A stretch of DNA of 64,000 nucleotides from Algoriphagus resistens (GCF_001442615.1 NZ_LMXN01000010.1:124001-188000); one strand, 5' to 3'. Positions 52,608 through 62,182 are shown, counted from the first letter of the stretch. Notes: generated from the letters alone by a model not told the origin. Numbers and translations: made by a program.

Positions 52608-53099
52608 ATGCAACAGTATTACATATTATTGCTCAGCCTGGGATGGCTGGTATTTGCACATCCGTTTCACCTCAGTTTGACGGAGATCAGATGGAATAAA
52701 GACACTAAGAAACTGGAAATTTCGCAGAAAATTTTTTGGGATGATCTGGAAATCGCCCTGAGTGGATATCACAATGAATCGATTGATTTTTTGAATCCAG
52801 CAAACAAAGAAAAACTTCATAAACAAATCCAATCCTATTTGCTGGAGCAAAATACAATCTGGATTGAAGAAAGCGTCGTTCCAATAAATTTCATCGGATA
52901 CGAAGTGGAAGAAGACGCTGCCTGGTTCTACTTAGAATCTGAACTGGTCAAAAAACCTACTTCTCTCAAGGTTAAAAACTCGTTACTGGTCACAAATTTT
53001 CCAGATCAAAAGAATGTAGTTCAATTTTATTTTGAAACAAACGCACCTAAAAGCATAATACTTGGAAAAGGTATGGAGTCAGGCGTTCTTAATAAATAA
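52608..53099 (+). CDS. DUF6702 family exported protein
   Basis: The 163-residue protein has a short signal (LLSLGWLVFAHP) and a beta-rich domain: HPFHLSLTEIRWNKDTKKLEISQKIFWDDLE, followed by strands around VVPINFIGYEVEEDAAWFYLESEL. It matches what I know as DUF6702, a Bacteroidota family that is commonly paired with HupE/UreJ and M1 peptidase genes, as here. The function is unknown. It is divergent from the HupE gene. Confidence 0.82.
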   Translation: MQQYYILLLSLGWLVFAHPFHLSLTEIRWNKDTKKLEISQKIFWDDLEIALSGYHNESIDFLNPANKEKLHKQIQSYLLEQNTIWIEESVVPINFIGYEVEEDAAWFYLESELVKKPTSLKVKNSLLVTNFPDQKNVVQFYFETNAPKSIILGKGMESGVLNK

Positions 53100-53409
53100 A
53101 AGAACATTTATAGTTTAACCTAAAATTTTAGCAGAAATACATTACTCTTTCAATATTATTTTTTTTAATTGAAAACTGATCTTTCATATTTTTAATATGT
53201 TGCTCAATTTTTGAGTAGAAAAACCGAAATAGCACCTTAAAAAGGTCTTTACAGGCGATTCTGACGCAGAGGAAGATTCCTTCAGAATATTATTAGGAAA
53301 CCAATTTTATCATTACATTAATAGTCAGATTCCTTATAGTAGGGGATCAACAATTTACCCATCTCAAACCTGACAGGTTACACGAACCTGTTAAAATTTT
53401 ACTAAACTT
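53100..53409. other. Intergenic region upstream of the SusC gene
   Basis: 310 AT-rich bases. The only clear structure is a set of mutually exclusive hairpins at 53367-53391, listed separately. No gene or dispersed repeat was seen and no convincing promoter element was found. Confidence 0.4.
53367..53391 (+). promoter_or_regulatory. Alternating hairpins in the SusC leader
   Basis: Three short segments AACCT (53367-53371), AGGTT (53375-53379) and AACCT (53385-53389) can form either a small upstream hairpin or a 7-bp downstream one (ACAGGTT/AACCTGT). They lie about 20 bases before the susC start. It could be an attenuator or an operator; both are guesses. Confidence 0.35.
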
Positions 53410-56400
53410 ATGTGTAAACCGATTTACCCAAAATCTCGGGCACTTCCTCCATGGAAAAATTTTCATGGCCTTGTGCTCACACTTGTCCTGCTGATTTTTA
53501 TGGCAGGAACCTCCTACGCCCAAACTAGAAGTGTAAGCGGCGTAATCAAATCCTCAACCGGCGAGACTATGCCCGGTGTAAATGTTCTGGTTAAAGGTAC
53601 CACCATTGGTACGGCCTCAGATATTGACGGCAACTTTAGCTTAACCGTCCCCTCTGACGAATCTATCTTAGTTTTCTCGTTTATTGGCTACACCTCCCAA
53701 GAGGTGCTGGTAGGTAACGCCAGTGAACTGAACGTTGTCCTGGAGGAGGATCTTTCTTCACTTTCTGAAGTAGTTGTAGTAGGATATGGTACCCAGGAAC
53801 GGGCCACGGTCACCGGGGCCATCTCTTCAGTGGGATCAGAAGAAATCCGTGCTCTGCCGGTAGCCAGCATAGCCTCAGCTATTCAAGGTAGGGCTGCAGG
53901 TGTCAATGTCACCAACACCGGCTCCCCCGGCACCAGTCCTATCGTCAGGATTAGAGGCATAGGCACCGTGGGGGACAATAATCCCTTGTATGTAATTGAC
54001 GGGATGCCTGCTGGGGGATTAAATGAAATCAATCCTGCAGACATAGAATCCATAGAGGTGCTTAAAGATGCTTCCACAGCTGCCATCTATGGCTCTAGAG
54101 GGGCAAACGGTGTGATCTTGGTGACTACCAAAAAAGGAAAAAAAGGAAAACCGCTGGTGACTATGGATGCCTATTATGGCTCACAGCAGGCCTGGAAAAC
54201 CCTGGATCTACTCAATAGGGACCAATACATAGCGTTTGGTAGGGAGTTATTGGGGAATGCAGGGGATGACCCTCCGGCACGGTTTGACAACCTGGGAGAA
54301 TTTGCCAATAATGACATAGACTATCAGGATGAGATGTTCCGTACCGCCCCTATCCAGGACTACAACCTGGGAATATCCGGCGGTACTGACAATGTTCTCT
54401 ACAATTTCTCCCTGGGCTACTTTGCTCAGGAAGGTATCATGAGAGGTACGGATTTCGAGCGGGTATCTATGCGCTCGAATACGGAATACAAAGTTCATGA
54501 CAGGGTAAAAATCGGGCAGACGCTCACCATTGCCTATTCCAATAGAAACATTGAGCCTTTTTCTGGAGGTAGAAGCCAACTGGAGCATATCGTAAAAGCC
54601 GTTCCCTACATACCGGTCCGGGATGCCTCCCGCCCAGGTGGATTCAGGGCCTCCGATAGAGTGGATGGTTCCGATCCCGAGAATCCGGTTCTCAATGCCG
54701 AACTAAGAGAAAACAACAGTCAGGAATACAAAATTCTAGGCTCAGCTTATATCAATGTAAATATCCTAAAAGGACTTGATTACAAATTTCTGGTAGGTTT
54801 GGATGTGGGAATAGGGGATAATTTTCAATACAGTCCAAGTTTCGATGCAGGGGATTTTAGTGTTTCCCCCTTTGCTACAATCTCCAAGACCAAAACAAAT
54901 TTTGTGTCTCCGCTTTTCAGCAATCAGCTAACCTATGAGAAAGATTTTGGCAAACACCACATTGATCTTTTGGGTGTAATTGAGAGACAAACTTCCACAT
55001 TTACAAGCTTAAATGGTTCTGGACAAAACTCGTTGACTAACGATGTCAGAGAACTTCAGGGGGTGGAAAACCAAACCACTACCAGCTCTAAAACGGAATA
55101 TGCGCTAATATCCTATGTAGGCAGGATCAATTATGATTACGCCCAGAAATACCTGGTAAGTGCCAGCATAAGGAGGGATGGAGGATCAAGGTTTGGCCCT
55201 GAAAACAAATGGGGTACTTTCCCTTCCGTATCCTTAGGATGGAGAATAAGCGAAGAGGGATTCATGAAAAGCCTGGCGGCTGTAAGTGATCTTAAACTCC
55301 GCGCGAGTTACGGGGAGACCGGAAATGACAGAATCGGGGACTATGCCTATCAGGCTACCATCAATTCCGACTTATTTTACAATTTTGACGATAATCTGCT
55401 TACCGGAAGTACCATTACGGCTCTTGCCAACGCAGAATTGAAATGGGAAACTACGATTATGAAAAACCTTGGCTTGGATTTAGGTTTATTCAATGACCAG
55501 TTCAATTTATCCCTGGAGCTCTTTGAGAACACCACAGAAGGCATGCTTCTGGGAGTACCAATTCCTCCCTCCTTGGGTTATGATGGTGCACCGGTAGCCA
55601 ATGTAGGAACTGTAAAAAATACCGGTTTTGAAATAACAGCCGGATACGAACTGCGTAAGAGCGATTTTCAATTGGGAATCAACGGAAACATGGGCTTTGT
55701 GACCAATGAATTGACTTCTCTAGGAACGGGAAGCACTATATTTGGGCCAAATTTCCAAGGAGATGCAATGACTCTTACGGAAGAGAATCAGCCGATCGCT
55801 TACTTCTATGGATGGGAAGCTGAAGGGATATTCCAGAGTAATGAAGAGGCACAATCTGCCCCAAGGCAAAACCTACCGGATGACCTTAGCGAGTATGATC
55901 CTGCTTTACATACCGCAGCAGGCGATATCCGATTTAGAGATATCAACGACGATGGGGTTATCGATGCAAACGACAGAGTTAACTTAGGCCACTACCTCCC
56001 TGACTTTACCTATGGCCTGAATGTGGATGCTTCCTACAAGGGATTTGACTTCACCATGTTCTGGCAGGGGGTTTCCGGCAATGAAATCTTCAACAATCTC
56101 CGTTACCATACCGAGGGTATGACACGTCTGTTTGGTGCGAGTGACGTAGTCCTTGACCGATGGACCCCTAGCAACACGAATACCGACGTACCGCGTGCAA
56201 TTTCAGGTGACCCCAATAGAAATGCCAGGGCAAGTTCCAGATTCGTAGAAGATGGCTCTTATCTCCGTTTGAAAAATATATCCCTGGGATATAGTATTCC
56301 AAACAGCCTATTACAGACTTGGAGCAAAGGGACGATTTCAAAGCTTAGGATATATGTATCTGCCCAAAACCTGCTGACATTCACAGGGTATTCTGGATAT

Positions 56401-56514
56401 GATCCGGAAATCGGAGTAAGAACGGGTATCAATTCATCCCTAGGTTCAGGGATTGATTACGGGCAGTTCCCCGCAGCGCGTACGATCATGGGAGGAATTC
56501 AACTTGCATTTTAA
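53410..56514 (+). CDS. SusC/RagA family TonB-linked outer-membrane protein
   Basis: The 1034-residue protein has a signal peptide (about 1-39), a carboxypeptidase-D-like domain (about 40-125), a TonB plug domain and a large barrel. SusC landmarks include the motif SEVVVVGYGTQ, the plug sequence NPLYVIDGMPAGGLNEINPADIESIEVLKDASTAAIYGSRGANGVILVTTKKG and a C-terminal Phe. SusC with SusD imports oligosaccharides or peptides. The start MCKPIYPK gives a normal signal peptide. There is no STN domain or sigma/anti-sigma pair. SusD follows in the same direction (18-base gap). Confidence 0.97.
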   Translation: MCKPIYPKSRALPPWKNFHGLVLTLVLLIFMAGTSYAQTRSVSGVIKSSTGETMPGVNVLVKGTTIGTASDIDGNFSLTVPSDESILVFSFIGYTSQEVLVGNASELNVVLEEDLSSLSEVVVVGYGTQERATVTGAISSVGSEEIRALPVASIASAIQGRAAGVNVTNTGSPGTSPIVRIRGIGTVGDNNPLYVIDGMPAGGLNEINPADIESIEVLKDASTAAIYGSRGANGVILVTTKKGKKGKPLVTMDAYYGSQQAWKTLDLLNRDQYIAFGRELLGNAGDDPPARFDNLGEFANNDIDYQDEMFRTAPIQDYNLGISGGTDNVLYNFSLGYFAQEGIMRGTDFERVSMRSNTEYKVHDRVKIGQTLTIAYSNRNIEPFSGGRSQLEHIVKAVPYIPVRDASRPGGFRASDRVDGSDPENPVLNAELRENNSQEYKILGSAYINVNILKGLDYKFLVGLDVGIGDNFQYSPSFDAGDFSVSPFATISKTKTNFVSPLFSNQLTYEKDFGKHHIDLLGVIERQTSTFTSLNGSGQNSLTNDVRELQGVENQTTTSSKTEYALISYVGRINYDYAQKYLVSASIRRDGGSRFGPENKWGTFPSVSLGWRISEEGFMKSLAAVSDLKLRASYGETGNDRIGDYAYQATINSDLFYNFDDNLLTGSTITALANAELKWETTIMKNLGLDLGLFNDQFNLSLELFENTTEGMLLGVPIPPSLGYDGAPVANVGTVKNTGFEITAGYELRKSDFQLGINGNMGFVTNELTSLGTGSTIFGPNFQGDAMTLTEENQPIAYFYGWEAEGIFQSNEEAQSAPRQNLPDDLSEYDPALHTAAGDIRFRDINDDGVIDANDRVNLGHYLPDFTYGLNVDASYKGFDFTMFWQGVSGNEIFNNLRYHTEGMTRLFGASDVVLDRWTPSNTNTDVPRAISGDPNRNARASSRFVEDGSYLRLKNISLGYSIPNSLLQTWSKGTISKLRIYVSAQNLLTFTGYSGYDPEIGVRTGINSSLGSGIDYGQFPAARTIMGGIQLAF

Positions 56515-56531
56515 TTTATAAAAGGAAAATC

Positions 56532-58052
56532 ATGAAAACAAGATCCACACTTTTGGCAATTATCATGTCTGTTGGGATGATAGCCTGTGATGAGGAGGTA
56601 TTGAATCCAGTTAATCCCAACCAATTGGGAACTGAGACATTTTACCGTACCGGACCTCAACTTGTAGCGGCAGTTAATGCTGTATATGCCACACTTCAGG
56701 GAAACAACTTATATAACAGGGAGTATTTCTTTCTTCACGATCTGCTTTCTGACGATGTAGAAAGCGGAGGAGCACAACTTGAGGCCCCTAGGGCTCAAGT
56801 GCTTAATTACGGTTTTGATGGTTCCAATCCTCTCATAGAAGCTAATTGGAGAGGGTGGTACCGACTGATCCACCGCGCCAACCTAGTCATAGAAAACGCC
56901 GATAATGCAACCGAAAATATTACCGACGCGCTTCGTTCGAGAATTATAGGGGAAGCCTACTTCTTAAGAGGTTTAGCGTTCTATGAGCTATCCACTTTAT
57001 GGGGAGGGGTCCCATTGATGCTATCAACAGTTACGGTACCAGAGGGACTTCCAAGAGCTACCCAGGAGCAGTCCTATGCACAGTCTCTAAGTGATCTCAA
57101 TGAGGCAATCTCCCGGCTTCCACTTAGCTCCACTTATTCTGGCACTGATGTGGGAAGGGCAAGTAAGGGTGCAGCCCAGGCAGTTGCTGCCAAGCTTCTG
57201 TTATTTCAAGGTGATTTCGCAGGAGCCAAACCTTACTTGACAGAAATCATCAATTCAAATGAATATTCATTGACTGACCGTTATCTGGATAATTTTGAGG
57301 AGGAAAATGAAAACAATTCAGAATCAATCTGGGAAATTCAGTTTTCAGAATCCTTCGGTAACGCAGGTGGATGGAATGCTGATGGTACTGGAATAGCTGA
57401 AGTAACCTTTAGAGGTCAAGAGTATGGCCCGAATGCATGGAGAAACCTGATCCCGAACACGGGATTGGTAGCTGAATTTGAAAAACCGTCCACTGGCGCA
57501 CCTAAAGAAGACCCTAGGCTTAGCTATAATTTCTACAGATTAGGAGATACCTTCAATGCTGGCGCAAGTGTGTTGGATGAGTCTACAGTTCAGGGTGACT
57601 TCAGTAAGCCTAGCTGGAGAAAATACCAAACCATCTACAAGAGAGCAAATGAAAATACGCAGTCCGGAATCAACTTCCGCGTGATTAGATATGCCGATGT
57701 ATTGCTGATGATGGCCGAGGTAGAAAATGAACTCACCGGCCCAGCAGCTGCCTTGCCCTACCTAAATATGACAAGAAACAGGGCTGATGTAAAAATGCCG
57801 CCATATCCAACCGCACAATATCCTACGGGCACCAAGGAGCAGACCAGAATCGCTATCCAGCATGAAAGAAGGGTAGAAATGCCTGGGGAACAGGTTAGAA
57901 ACCGCGATATCCGTAGATGGAGACGATTGGGCTTTTTACAAAGCGAGCCTATTTTCGGCTACCAGTCCAGAAATGACCTGCTTCCTATACCTACTGTGGA
58001 GCTGGATAATAATTCGGCATTAAGCAATGCAGATCAGAATCCTGGATATTAA
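56532..58052 (+). CDS. SusD/RagB family nutrient-binding lipoprotein
   Basis: The 506-residue surface lipoprotein has lipobox MIAC (Cys19). The family's TPR-like helices include TLQGNNLYNREYFFLHDLLSDDVESGG, LIHRANLVIENADNATE and AYFLRGLAFYELSTLWGGVPLM. SusD binds glycan or peptide and works as a lid on SusC. It follows susC in one operon and ends just before a terminator. A GH43 enzyme lies beyond the terminator on the other strand, suggesting the pair may import arabinose- or xylose-type oligosaccharides, though this link is weak. Confidence 0.95.
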   Translation: MKTRSTLLAIIMSVGMIACDEEVLNPVNPNQLGTETFYRTGPQLVAAVNAVYATLQGNNLYNREYFFLHDLLSDDVESGGAQLEAPRAQVLNYGFDGSNPLIEANWRGWYRLIHRANLVIENADNATENITDALRSRIIGEAYFLRGLAFYELSTLWGGVPLMLSTVTVPEGLPRATQEQSYAQSLSDLNEAISRLPLSSTYSGTDVGRASKGAAQAVAAKLLLFQGDFAGAKPYLTEIINSNEYSLTDRYLDNFEEENENNSESIWEIQFSESFGNAGGWNADGTGIAEVTFRGQEYGPNAWRNLIPNTGLVAEFEKPSTGAPKEDPRLSYNFYRLGDTFNAGASVLDESTVQGDFSKPSWRKYQTIYKRANENTQSGINFRVIRYADVLLMMAEVENELTGPAAALPYLNMTRNRADVKMPPYPTAQYPTGTKEQTRIAIQHERRVEMPGEQVRNRDIRRWRRLGFLQSEPIFGYQSRNDLLPIPTVELDNNSALSNADQNPGY

Positions 58053-58073
58053 TCCATTATCAATTATCAAAGT

Positions 58074-58101
58074 AAATAGCCGGGCTTCCCCGGCTATTTT
58101 T
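58074..58101 (+). terminator. Terminator of the SusC-SusD operon
   Basis: AAATAGCCGGG (58074-58084) pairs with CCCGGCTATTT (58089-58099) over a 4-base loop, with a T run. It also lies just past the stop of the convergent GH43 gene. Confidence 0.85.
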
Positions 58102-58125
58102 CATTAAAACCGAGATGATTACCAG

Positions 58126-59871
58126 TCACTCGACTTTGATCACTTCTACCTTCTCGCTAAGACCATTTTCATTGATTGCTTCAATGGTAAAAAAATAAGC
58201 CTTGGTGCGGTCCATTGTTTTGAGCCAATATTCGTTATTGCCCAACACCATAATACTGGTATAGAGTTTATCCGGTGCGGTACCATAATATATAGTGTAA
58301 GCATAGGCATTGTCAATCGGTTTCCATTTGAGAAAAGCACTTCGTTTGTCTTTTTCTGTTCGCAGTACCACAAAATCCTTTACTTTTTCAGGAACATCCC
58401 CATTTCCATTTCCAAAAACCCTTAAGCCACTAAGTGCAAATTTTCCTGTAGGCATATGCACATTCTCCAGCTTGATAAACCTGGCCTGAACAGGCTCAGC
58501 CAATTCTACATAATCATGGGGAACATCAGTTAGGTTAGAACTTTTATCCACCAAAACTTTCCATTTTTTGCCATCAAGAGAGTAATGCAGCATGTATTGA
58601 TGGTATTGATCGGTTCTTTTACCCAGACGATCTGATGCGACATCCTGGTCTGCGTAGTTGATCTGTATGGCATTGATTGTACTTATTCTTCCCAGATCTG
58701 TTTGAATCCATTCCCCTTTCTCATCACTTTCAGCACTCCAGTATGTTTTAAGATCCTCATCATTGGCTTTATTGGCTGTGTAATTTCCTAAAGTAGATGA
58801 CACAGAGACAGGTTTGTCATAATTAAGCAGCATCCATCCAGTGAATTTGCCGGGAGTAGCTGAGCTGGGAAGAAAATGCGGATAATCGCCGTATGCCAGA
58901 TTTGCCCACATCACATCATCCTTGTCAAAGCCGGCAGGCCATATTCCCAACCTTCTTTCAAAGGTGTTTTTAACCGATATCATGATGGTGCTTACATGCC
59001 AGTAGTTTTGCTGATTATCCTGAAAGGTCGCCCCATGTCCCGCACCTCTTGCAAAACCACCAAGTTTGATACTCAACGGATCAGACTGAGGGGTAAATGG
59101 GCCTAGCGGAGAGTCCCCCACAACAACCCCGTCAGCATAGCCACTGAATTCCGTTCCCGGCGCTCCATATTGCAGGTAGTATTTGCCATTATGTTTGGTC
59201 ATATGAGCTCCTTCCATAAACGGATCCAGGAATGTATTATCCATATGCTCCCCAAACCTTTGCCATCCAAAGCGCTCTGGTTCGAGTAGATACATTTCCT
59301 TTCTTGTGCCAATGGGATCCAGTGTTTTGCTATCCAACTCTATCCCGTAGAGCGGATACTTATTAGAGCTTCCATTATACATATACAACCGTCCATCTGT
59401 ATCGGTAAAAAAATCCGGATCCCAGCCCCCGATTTCAAACTTCTCCACCAAAGGCTTCCATTTATTTCCAATCGGGTCAGTGCTCATCCAGACCGTAAAG
59501 TCTTTTTCATAAGTTGAACCCATTACGATCAGCGTATCTCCCATAACACCTACTGCTGGAGCACACAATTCATCATAGACTTTATTCCAGGGACGAAGGA
59601 AAAGTCTTTCATGAAAAGTCCAGTTGAGCAGATCATTGCTGCTCCAATATCCCCACTGGTTGGTGCTAAAAAGTAAATAATCGCCTTTGTAATTTACAAT
59701 TACTGGGTCTGCGGTAGCCCGGTGTCTGCCCCATTCGCTGAAGTTCGGGATCGGTGTATAGCCATAGTCGATGTTTATGGGGTTGCAGTAGGTAGTCTGT
59801 TGCGCATAAAGCGTAAAATTCACTTGAAACAGCACAAAAAACAGTAAGACGGATCGGTTCATAATGGGCAT
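58126..59871 (-). CDS. Glycoside hydrolase family 43 with discoidin and fibronectin-like domains
   Basis: The 581-residue secreted enzyme has a signal peptide (about 1-23) and an N-terminal five-bladed GH43 propeller (about 25-330). Its catalytic Asp is in ATADPVIV, its modulator Asp in WDPDFFTDTDGRLYMY, and its acid Glu in FMEGAHMTKHNGKYYLQY. A discoidin-type (F5/8 C) domain (about 345-490, YWSAESDEKGEWIQTDLG) and a C-terminal fibronectin type III-like domain follow. GH43 enzymes act on arabinan, xylan or related side chains. It is convergent with susD, so it is not in the same operon but may belong to the same locus. Confidence 0.93.
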   Translation of the reverse strand: MPIMNRSVLLFFVLFQVNFTLYAQQTTYCNPINIDYGYTPIPNFSEWGRHRATADPVIVNYKGDYLLFSTNQWGYWSSNDLLNWTFHERLFLRPWNKVYDELCAPAVGVMGDTLIVMGSTYEKDFTVWMSTDPIGNKWKPLVEKFEIGGWDPDFFTDTDGRLYMYNGSSNKYPLYGIELDSKTLDPIGTRKEMYLLEPERFGWQRFGEHMDNTFLDPFMEGAHMTKHNGKYYLQYGAPGTEFSGYADGVVVGDSPLGPFTPQSDPLSIKLGGFARGAGHGATFQDNQQNYWHVSTIMISVKNTFERRLGIWPAGFDKDDVMWANLAYGDYPHFLPSSATPGKFTGWMLLNYDKPVSVSSTLGNYTANKANDEDLKTYWSAESDEKGEWIQTDLGRISTINAIQINYADQDVASDRLGKRTDQYHQYMLHYSLDGKKWKVLVDKSSNLTDVPHDYVELAEPVQARFIKLENVHMPTGKFALSGLRVFGNGNGDVPEKVKDFVVLRTEKDKRSAFLKWKPIDNAYAYTIYYGTAPDKLYTSIMVLGNNEYWLKTMDRTKAYFFTIEAINENGLSEKVEVIKVE

Positions 59872-60012
59872 ATTAAGTAATTAAAGTTACAGAACTAACC
59901 TAATTCCCCTTAAAAACGAAGGAAGATTGTGCTGAGTTAATCTCCTACATTATCATTTTGATCTTACAAAAAAATACCTTAGTTTAAAAAGACCAATTTA
60001 GACTCAATCTCT

Positions 60013-60363
60013 ATGAAGAACATAAAAACCTTGTTTGCATTAATTGTTTCAGTGTTATTTCTCCAACCGCTTGTTGCAGGTTCCATGCTTGAAAAACCCA
60101 TCGATGCGTGTCAAATGGGAACTCCTTTTTATCAATCTTTTACTTCTAATGAAGATGGCAATGTAACTTTGACTATTGAAGGCACTTATGATGCCTCCGC
60201 CCAGACAGTAGATGTCAATTACTTGTTCCTGTATAAAAACGGAGCCGTTGTGGCTCACTCTTCTAGTTCTGTATACGCAGAGTTCCCCGGAGGGAATTTG
60301 CTTCTTGGAGCAACCGTTTGTGAATTTCAAAATTGCTATAGTTTTGGAATAGCTGCGTCTTAA
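60013..60363 (+). CDS. Small secreted protein of unknown function
   Basis: The 116-residue protein has a signal peptide (about 1-22, PLVAGS) and a small beta-rich mature domain with four Cys residues (two pairs, ACQMG and VCEFQNCYSF) that may form disulphides. The composition is typical of secreted Bacteroidota proteins. No domain was recognised. It has no close neighbour on the same strand and probably its own promoter. Confidence 0.72.
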   Translation: MKNIKTLFALIVSVLFLQPLVAGSMLEKPIDACQMGTPFYQSFTSNEDGNVTLTIEGTYDASAQTVDVNYLFLYKNGAVVAHSSSSVYAEFPGGNLLLGATVCEFQNCYSFGIAAS

Positions 60364-60519
60364 TCATATTCAAAAGAAACCTATCCTGAATAAAATTGTC
60401 ATTTTATTAAAACAATTTGTATTGGATTAGTTCTAAAAACTAATCGTATTCCATTCGTAATTTTTCTAAAAAAATCCCAACTTTTCCCCTTGACTGTTTC
60501 TAAATATAAAAGCTATGTT

Positions 60520-61071
60520 TTATTGCAAGCCTATTTTTAACTCTTTGTGCAAAAGCCAACAACCGTTTATCTTTTTTAAAAGCAAGATTTTAGAAATCTC
60601 TATTTTTCCACAAACCTTTGAATCCGACGAAAACTTAAGAATATCCTGAAAATGGCTTTTTTTAATATCTTTGAAAGCAATGGTCATATGGGGATGATAA
60701 TTTCTGTCACTCAGCTCATCCACAAGATTCAATTCCCTCTTGCAAAAAGTTTTCAGGTCTTTCTGAAAATCATATAGATCCTGTCCGGCATCCACACCTA
60801 AATAGATCACTCTATCCCCAAATGTCTTCACTCCTGCTACAGTCATAGCCATAGGCTCATAACCTCCAATAAATTTGCTCAGTTTCTCAATCAGCTTATC
60901 CTCCTTCGCCTCATTGTAGATGAAAGGCATTTTCACAGTAATATGTGCCGGTGATTTTAATGCATATTTGGCCTGGTAGCGATCCCGGATTTCCAATTTT
61001 AGCCCGGTCACACGCTCTTGAAAATCCCCTTCGGGTACAATCGCCAAAAAATACTTTTGCATTACTTTCAT
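60520..61071 (-). CDS. 2'-5' RNA ligase-like (phosphoesterase, 2H) family protein
   Basis: The 183-residue protein has the two HxT motifs of the 2H superfamily, H43-I-T45 (PAHITVKMPF) and H128-M-T130 (YHPHMTIAF), in a duplicated alpha/beta fold. Members act as RNA ligases or cyclic phosphodiesterases on RNA or nucleotide substrates; the substrate here is unknown. The start ATG is supplied by the right end of a type A repeat, with an alternative ATG 9 bases downstream. It is a single-gene unit. Confidence 0.88.
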   Translation of the reverse strand: MKVMQKYFLAIVPEGDFQERVTGLKLEIRDRYQAKYALKSPAHITVKMPFIYNEAKEDKLIEKLSKFIGGYEPMAMTVAGVKTFGDRVIYLGVDAGQDLYDFQKDLKTFCKRELNLVDELSDRNYHPHMTIAFKDIKKSHFQDILKFSSDSKVCGKIEISKILLLKKINGCWLLHKELKIGLQ

Positions 61072-61165
61072 ATGATTATATTTTGTCTTTTAAAGGCCAT
61101 ATGGAATCTCGCATGCATTATAATCATCCCAGTGTGTGAGGCTCTGCCTCATGCTCGATTTCATC
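61072..61165 (-). repeat. Dispersed intergenic repeat, type A, copy 7
   Basis: Minus-strand reading gives GATGAAATCGAGCATGAGGC-AGA-GCCTCACACACTGGGATGATTATAATGCATGCGAGATTCCATATGGCC, then TTTAAAAGACAAAATATAATCAT directly before the ATG of the 2'-5' ligase-like gene. The stem TGAGGC/GCCTCA differs from other copies at both members of a base pair, a compensating change. Confidence 0.88.
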
Positions 61166-61267
61166 AAGCTAAATTACCTTGAAAAGGATTTCAATAGGTA
61201 AATACAAAAAAAACATTCGATAAACTGGATCAAAGCTTTAAATTAAGGGAATAAACACCAAACAGCT

Positions 61268-62182
61268 ATGAAGCATTTTTATAAGGCCATGATCGGCCTT
61301 GATCTGACTGAGATGGATGATATCCTGATCAAAAAAACGATTGTATACCTGAAGTTCCTTGGAATAGATAAATGTTACTTTGTCCATGTGGCCAAGAACC
61401 TGGCTATACCTGATGAAGTTCTTAAAAATCACCCAGAGCTATTGGCTCCAGGAGATGAATCAATTGAAGCATTGATCAAGGCCAAACTTGATGAGTTTGA
61501 TTTTCCTGATAGTATGGAAATTGAAGTTTTTGCCGAAGAAGGACCCCATCCTCTTGATACGCTTCTTCGATGGGCTAAGATCAAGAATGTGGATCTTATC
61601 ATCATGGGTAGGAAAGAAGAACTTGAGGGGAGTGGATCTCTTGCGAAAGGAGTCGCAAAAAAAGCCCCTTGCTCTGTTTTACTGTTGCAGGAGAAAAGAC
61701 CGCCGGGATTGCCTAAGAAAATAATGATTCCTTCAGACTTCTCTGACCATACAGAGTTGATCTATGATTTTGGAGAGCGAATCTCAGAGGAACTGGGAGC
61801 GGAACTTATTCCTGTCCACTTATACCAAGTGCCCCATGGATACTCTAAGACAGGGAAAACTTTTGAGGAATTTGCAGAAATCATGAAGGAAAACGCCCGG
61901 GAGGACTTCAATCGCTTTATCCAAAAATTCAACCATAAGAATCTGGATTGTCGATTTGTCCTCAACGATGGTGAGGGACAGGGAAAAGCCTTACTCGAAG
62001 AAGCACAGAAAATAGGAGCAGATATGATTTTGCTGGGATCCCGCGGTAAAACAAAATCAGCAGCAATTCTTCTTGGAAGTGTCGCTGAAAAATTAGTCAT
62101 GGTAAATAATGTTTTACCTATGCTGATCTTCAAGAAAAAGGGTGAAACTATGGGATTCTTTGAAGCGCTGTTTAAAATTTAG
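61268..62182 (+). CDS. Tandem universal stress protein
   Basis: The 304-residue protein is made of two UspA domains (about 1-145 and 148-295). The C-terminal one keeps the ATP-binding loop LLGSRGKTKSAAILLGSVAEKL, while the N-terminal one has a degenerate loop (IMGRKEELEGSGSLAKG). Tandem Usp proteins in Bacteroidota are thought to act as cytoplasmic stress or nucleotide-sensing proteins. It is a single-gene unit; a hairpin with a weak T-tract lies at 62223-62251. Confidence 0.93.
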   Translation: MKHFYKAMIGLDLTEMDDILIKKTIVYLKFLGIDKCYFVHVAKNLAIPDEVLKNHPELLAPGDESIEALIKAKLDEFDFPDSMEIEVFAEEGPHPLDTLLRWAKIKNVDLIIMGRKEELEGSGSLAKGVAKKAPCSVLLLQEKRPPGLPKKIMIPSDFSDHTELIYDFGERISEELGAELIPVHLYQVPHGYSKTGKTFEEFAEIMKENAREDFNRFIQKFNHKNLDCRFVLNDGEGQGKALLEEAQKIGADMILLGSRGKTKSAAILLGSVAEKLVMVNNVLPMLIFKKKGETMGFFEALFKI

